NCBI GenBank assembly: GCA_009792885.1
Contig: WMCF01000025.1
Coordinates: forward strand, 5,773,227-5,837,226
DNA: 64,000 bases
Source of the DNA: Eremophila alpestris peregrina
Taxonomy: Eukaryota > Chordata > Aves > Passeriformes > Alaudidae
Direction of reading: 5' to 3'
Made by a program: the position numbers and the translations under genes. Positions 61,370 to 64,000 of this stretch are shown here, piece after piece. The notes beneath the pieces were generated by a model that worked only from the letters and a program-made list of their open reading frames with translations, ran no database searches and was not told the origin of the DNA. Position 1 is the first letter of the stretch; each line of letters starts with the position of its first letter.

Positions 61370-64000
61370 GATATTTAACTGAAAACAATATTCAGATCAG
61401 AAGGAAATAAATTTGTAACTTGAGTAATGATTGAATCAAAAGGGTTACCTCCATTTTCAATACTTAACAAAATTTTTAAGGGGGTTGAGTCATCTTAACT
61501 ACTTGGATTTTTAGGGAGGTCAGGGTTGTTTTTTAATATTTTTATGGATTTTTTTTTAAGTTTTAGTGTTTTTTGTTTTGTTTGATTTCTTTGTTTGTTT
61601 GGGGTTTTTTCGTTGTTATCTTTGGGTTTTTTGGGGTTTTTTATAGAGGAATTACAAAAACGTTTTGTGCTTGGACAAGTTTTTGACAGAAATACAATTT
61701 CTAATGTTATTTCAGTTCAAAACAGAGTAATTGAATAACAATGAATATGCATTCAGACTTCTGACAGAAGTAGTATATGAAGTTTCCAGGAGACACTTCC
61801 TGTAAAGACTCATTACACAGAAGACCATTTTCGATTACTATAATTTAGAAATAGTAAAAACCCCCTAGGAAAATGGATTCACTGTACTTTCCAAGGACAG
61901 TACACTATATATGACTCCTGTCAGCTACAGCTTTGTCTTGCTGTTTGACTGAGGCCAAAAACAGGCAATAAAGTAATTGTTAAAGGACTAAGCTGGAGAA
62001 ATCTCTGTTACACAAGTTTGAGAAAGCTGTGGCTTTTAAAACAGACTGCTACTTTGCATTCAAGGAGGGTCCTTTTTACAGAAGAGAGTAAATTGTACGA
62101 TGCTTATACATGCAGGCAAGTTATACCCATGTCTGACACATTTGGAGGAAGTGCATCTGCATTATTCAAAGGCAGCAGACGTACCTACATTAAAAGCAAT
62201 AGATAGTTATGAGTCCCAGTTGCTTGTAGGAATATTTCCAAAAGCCATAATATACACTAAGTACTGTGACTACAAATATTTGTATTCAGTCTTTCAGTTT
62301 CATAATTCCTTTATCAATCATTTTCTAATATACATGAATGGCCATAAGGCTTTCAGGATGTACATTCAAAAGAAAAAAAAAATTAAGTTAGTTTGGATTG
62401 TTTCTCCAATCTAACTTAAATTCCATAACCACAGAATACAGAGTTTTCCTTATTAAATCCCTTACAATTAGTTTATTAACTGGACTCCTATGTCGAATTG
62501 GAGCAAATTCTACAGATATGGGTCAACCACCCAGATAAATTGACTGAAACATGTCATTAACCAGACTATCATCAAAATTATAATTAAAAGATATGATGGT
62601 TTTGTATGTTTTTTAGGTTAAAGGATAAGCAAGGTAAGAACATAAGCAACAATAGACACAGAGAACTTAAAAATAATACAGGTTACTGAATACTACTAAA
62701 ATTTGGAATTTTTTCATAAGCTGCAAATGAAAAGACAACAAATAAATTCAACTTTTGCATTTTGAGCATCAGCTGAAGTAATTCCATTTATTTATCTTTG
62801 CATTTGGTATCACTGGTATTACTCAGATTAATTAGATTGCATTGGTGGGATAGGAAACATTACCCATTTACTGAGAACATTGTTCTTCTCCACCTGTGAC
62901 CCAACTAACATCCAGATGACCTGCATGACAGGATCTCTCCCAACACACTGAAATACAGTGCAGAAGAGTCCTGCAATAACTCAGGCTCCACAAAACTATC
63001 AGGAGCTCACACCCACCAGGAGACAAAACATAAATAAGCATAATATGCTGAGTTTCTTGACTTCTTCTTTTAATGTTCAGAAGAAACTTTAACCTGCTGA
63101 TTTAAACAGAGCTACAGGAAAAGTACATTCTACATGCAAACTACTCCAATAAAATTCAATCTACCTATGCTATACAGGATTCTGTCCAGCAAAACTAATG
63201 CTAATTAAAGTAAGCATTTACTTTCAATCACAACATTTGCCCATTTTACTTGCCAAGAGACAGGTATATAGCATCAAAGGAAATAATTTCCAGTTTTTCC
63301 AGTGAAAGCTCTAACACATGTTGGTTGGCACTGATACTGCCAACAAGAAACTTTTCAGACCTGAAAACTTTTCCCTTTTTTTCAGTCTTTCCTGAAATTC
63401 TACTCTTTCAGCAAGCACACTCAGATCATTCACAGGTGCATTTATCACACCTAATGATCTTCTTCCTGGCATTCAACTTTCTTTCAACTTGAATTGATTT
63501 TCTTTGAGGAATACAGATGTGTCTGAAAAACAATATATCTGTTCTCCACAAGAGATAAATTAATGTGAAATCAAATACTGCTGTTGTTGAGCTGTCACAT
63601 TTACTAGCATCCTCATTAAATGTTTTCAGGATCTGGCTTGTCTAATAATCCAAATATAATGTAGTATCTCACATCCCATTCTTGTAGAACTCTAACACAT
63701 TCCATTCACATTACGTAGGTGCTTGCTTTGTCGTTCATGCAATTTCCAAAGTCCACCAGTGAAAAAAGACATTCCACTGGGAAATGTCTTTGTGCGAACA
63801 ATACCTTATAAATTTCTGTAGGAGCAGTCAGGGAGCAACCCTTTTTTGTTGCTTGTAAAGGGCTTTGTTCACTGCAGTCAGAAGTCTCCAAGAGAAGAGA
63901 TGGAAGCAGAGATTAATTGCTTCATCCACTCGGGATGTAATTCCCTTTTGGGGAGTACCATAAAACTTTAAAATCTTATTGATGGAGCTGTGTTTTTCCA
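61370..64000. other. AT-rich non-coding DNA, no gene seen
   Basis: There are no recognisable exons or mobile elements. A T/G-rich tract with G3-5 runs (about 61550-61645) is the reverse-strand form of the A/C-rich tracts elsewhere. Open frames are at most 104 codons and unrecognised. Confidence 0.55.
61550..61645 (+). repeat. T/G-rich low-complexity tract
   Basis: Almost only T and G, with GTTTTTTGTTTTGTTTG and several GGGG/GGG runs near its end. The minus strand is therefore A/C-rich like the tracts at 13137 and 53873. Confidence 0.75.

Overview
The window looks like vertebrate nuclear DNA, most likely from a bird and probably a songbird (passerine). It is AT-rich overall. It contains four fragments of the avian LINE family CR1 and three to five long terminal repeats (LTRs) of endogenous retroviruses whose motifs resemble passerine ERVK/ERVL repeats. 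It has the (GATA)n and A/C-rich tracts usual in avian intergenic or intronic DNA. Nothing looks bacterial or plasmid-like: there are no operons, no rRNA or tRNA genes, and no CRISPR array. I found no convincing protein-coding exon. The open frames are short, overlap on both strands and match no protein I recognise, so this is a gene desert or the inside of a very large intron.

Layout. 1-2463 is featureless. 2464-3870 is a possible degraded LTR-type unit ending in C-rich and purine-rich simple sequence. 5340-5910 is an isolated GC-rich patch. 9795-9950 is an old LTR fragment carrying a perfect 19-bp tandem duplication. 11733-12494 is an ERVL-type LTR. 13465-14093 is a complete solo LTR flanked by an exact 6-bp target-site duplication. 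17592-17679 is a GATA microsatellite. 25852-26322 (minus) and 30917-31049 (plus) are CR1 fragments. 38765-40168 is a 1.4-kb LTR-like unit with a CpG-rich, G-quadruplex-prone core. 46960-47996 (plus) is a CR1 copy with decayed reverse transcriptase and the 3' UTR. 49131-49435 (minus) is another CR1 3' end, joined to an unidentified stretch at 49436-50480. 53873-54064 is an A-rich tract with a 91-bp near-homopolymer. The rest, to 64000, is AT-rich unique sequence.

The most striking structures not explained by standard repeats are several short-loop inverted repeats. The best are a perfect 24-bp stem with a 4-nt loop at 61318-61369 and a 16-bp stem with a 1-nt loop at 54242-54274. They resemble products of template-switch mutation or, less likely, small structured RNAs. 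I see no new multi-gene system here. The functional content visible in sequence is limited to dead or solo mobile elements and their possible residual promoters and polyadenylation signals.
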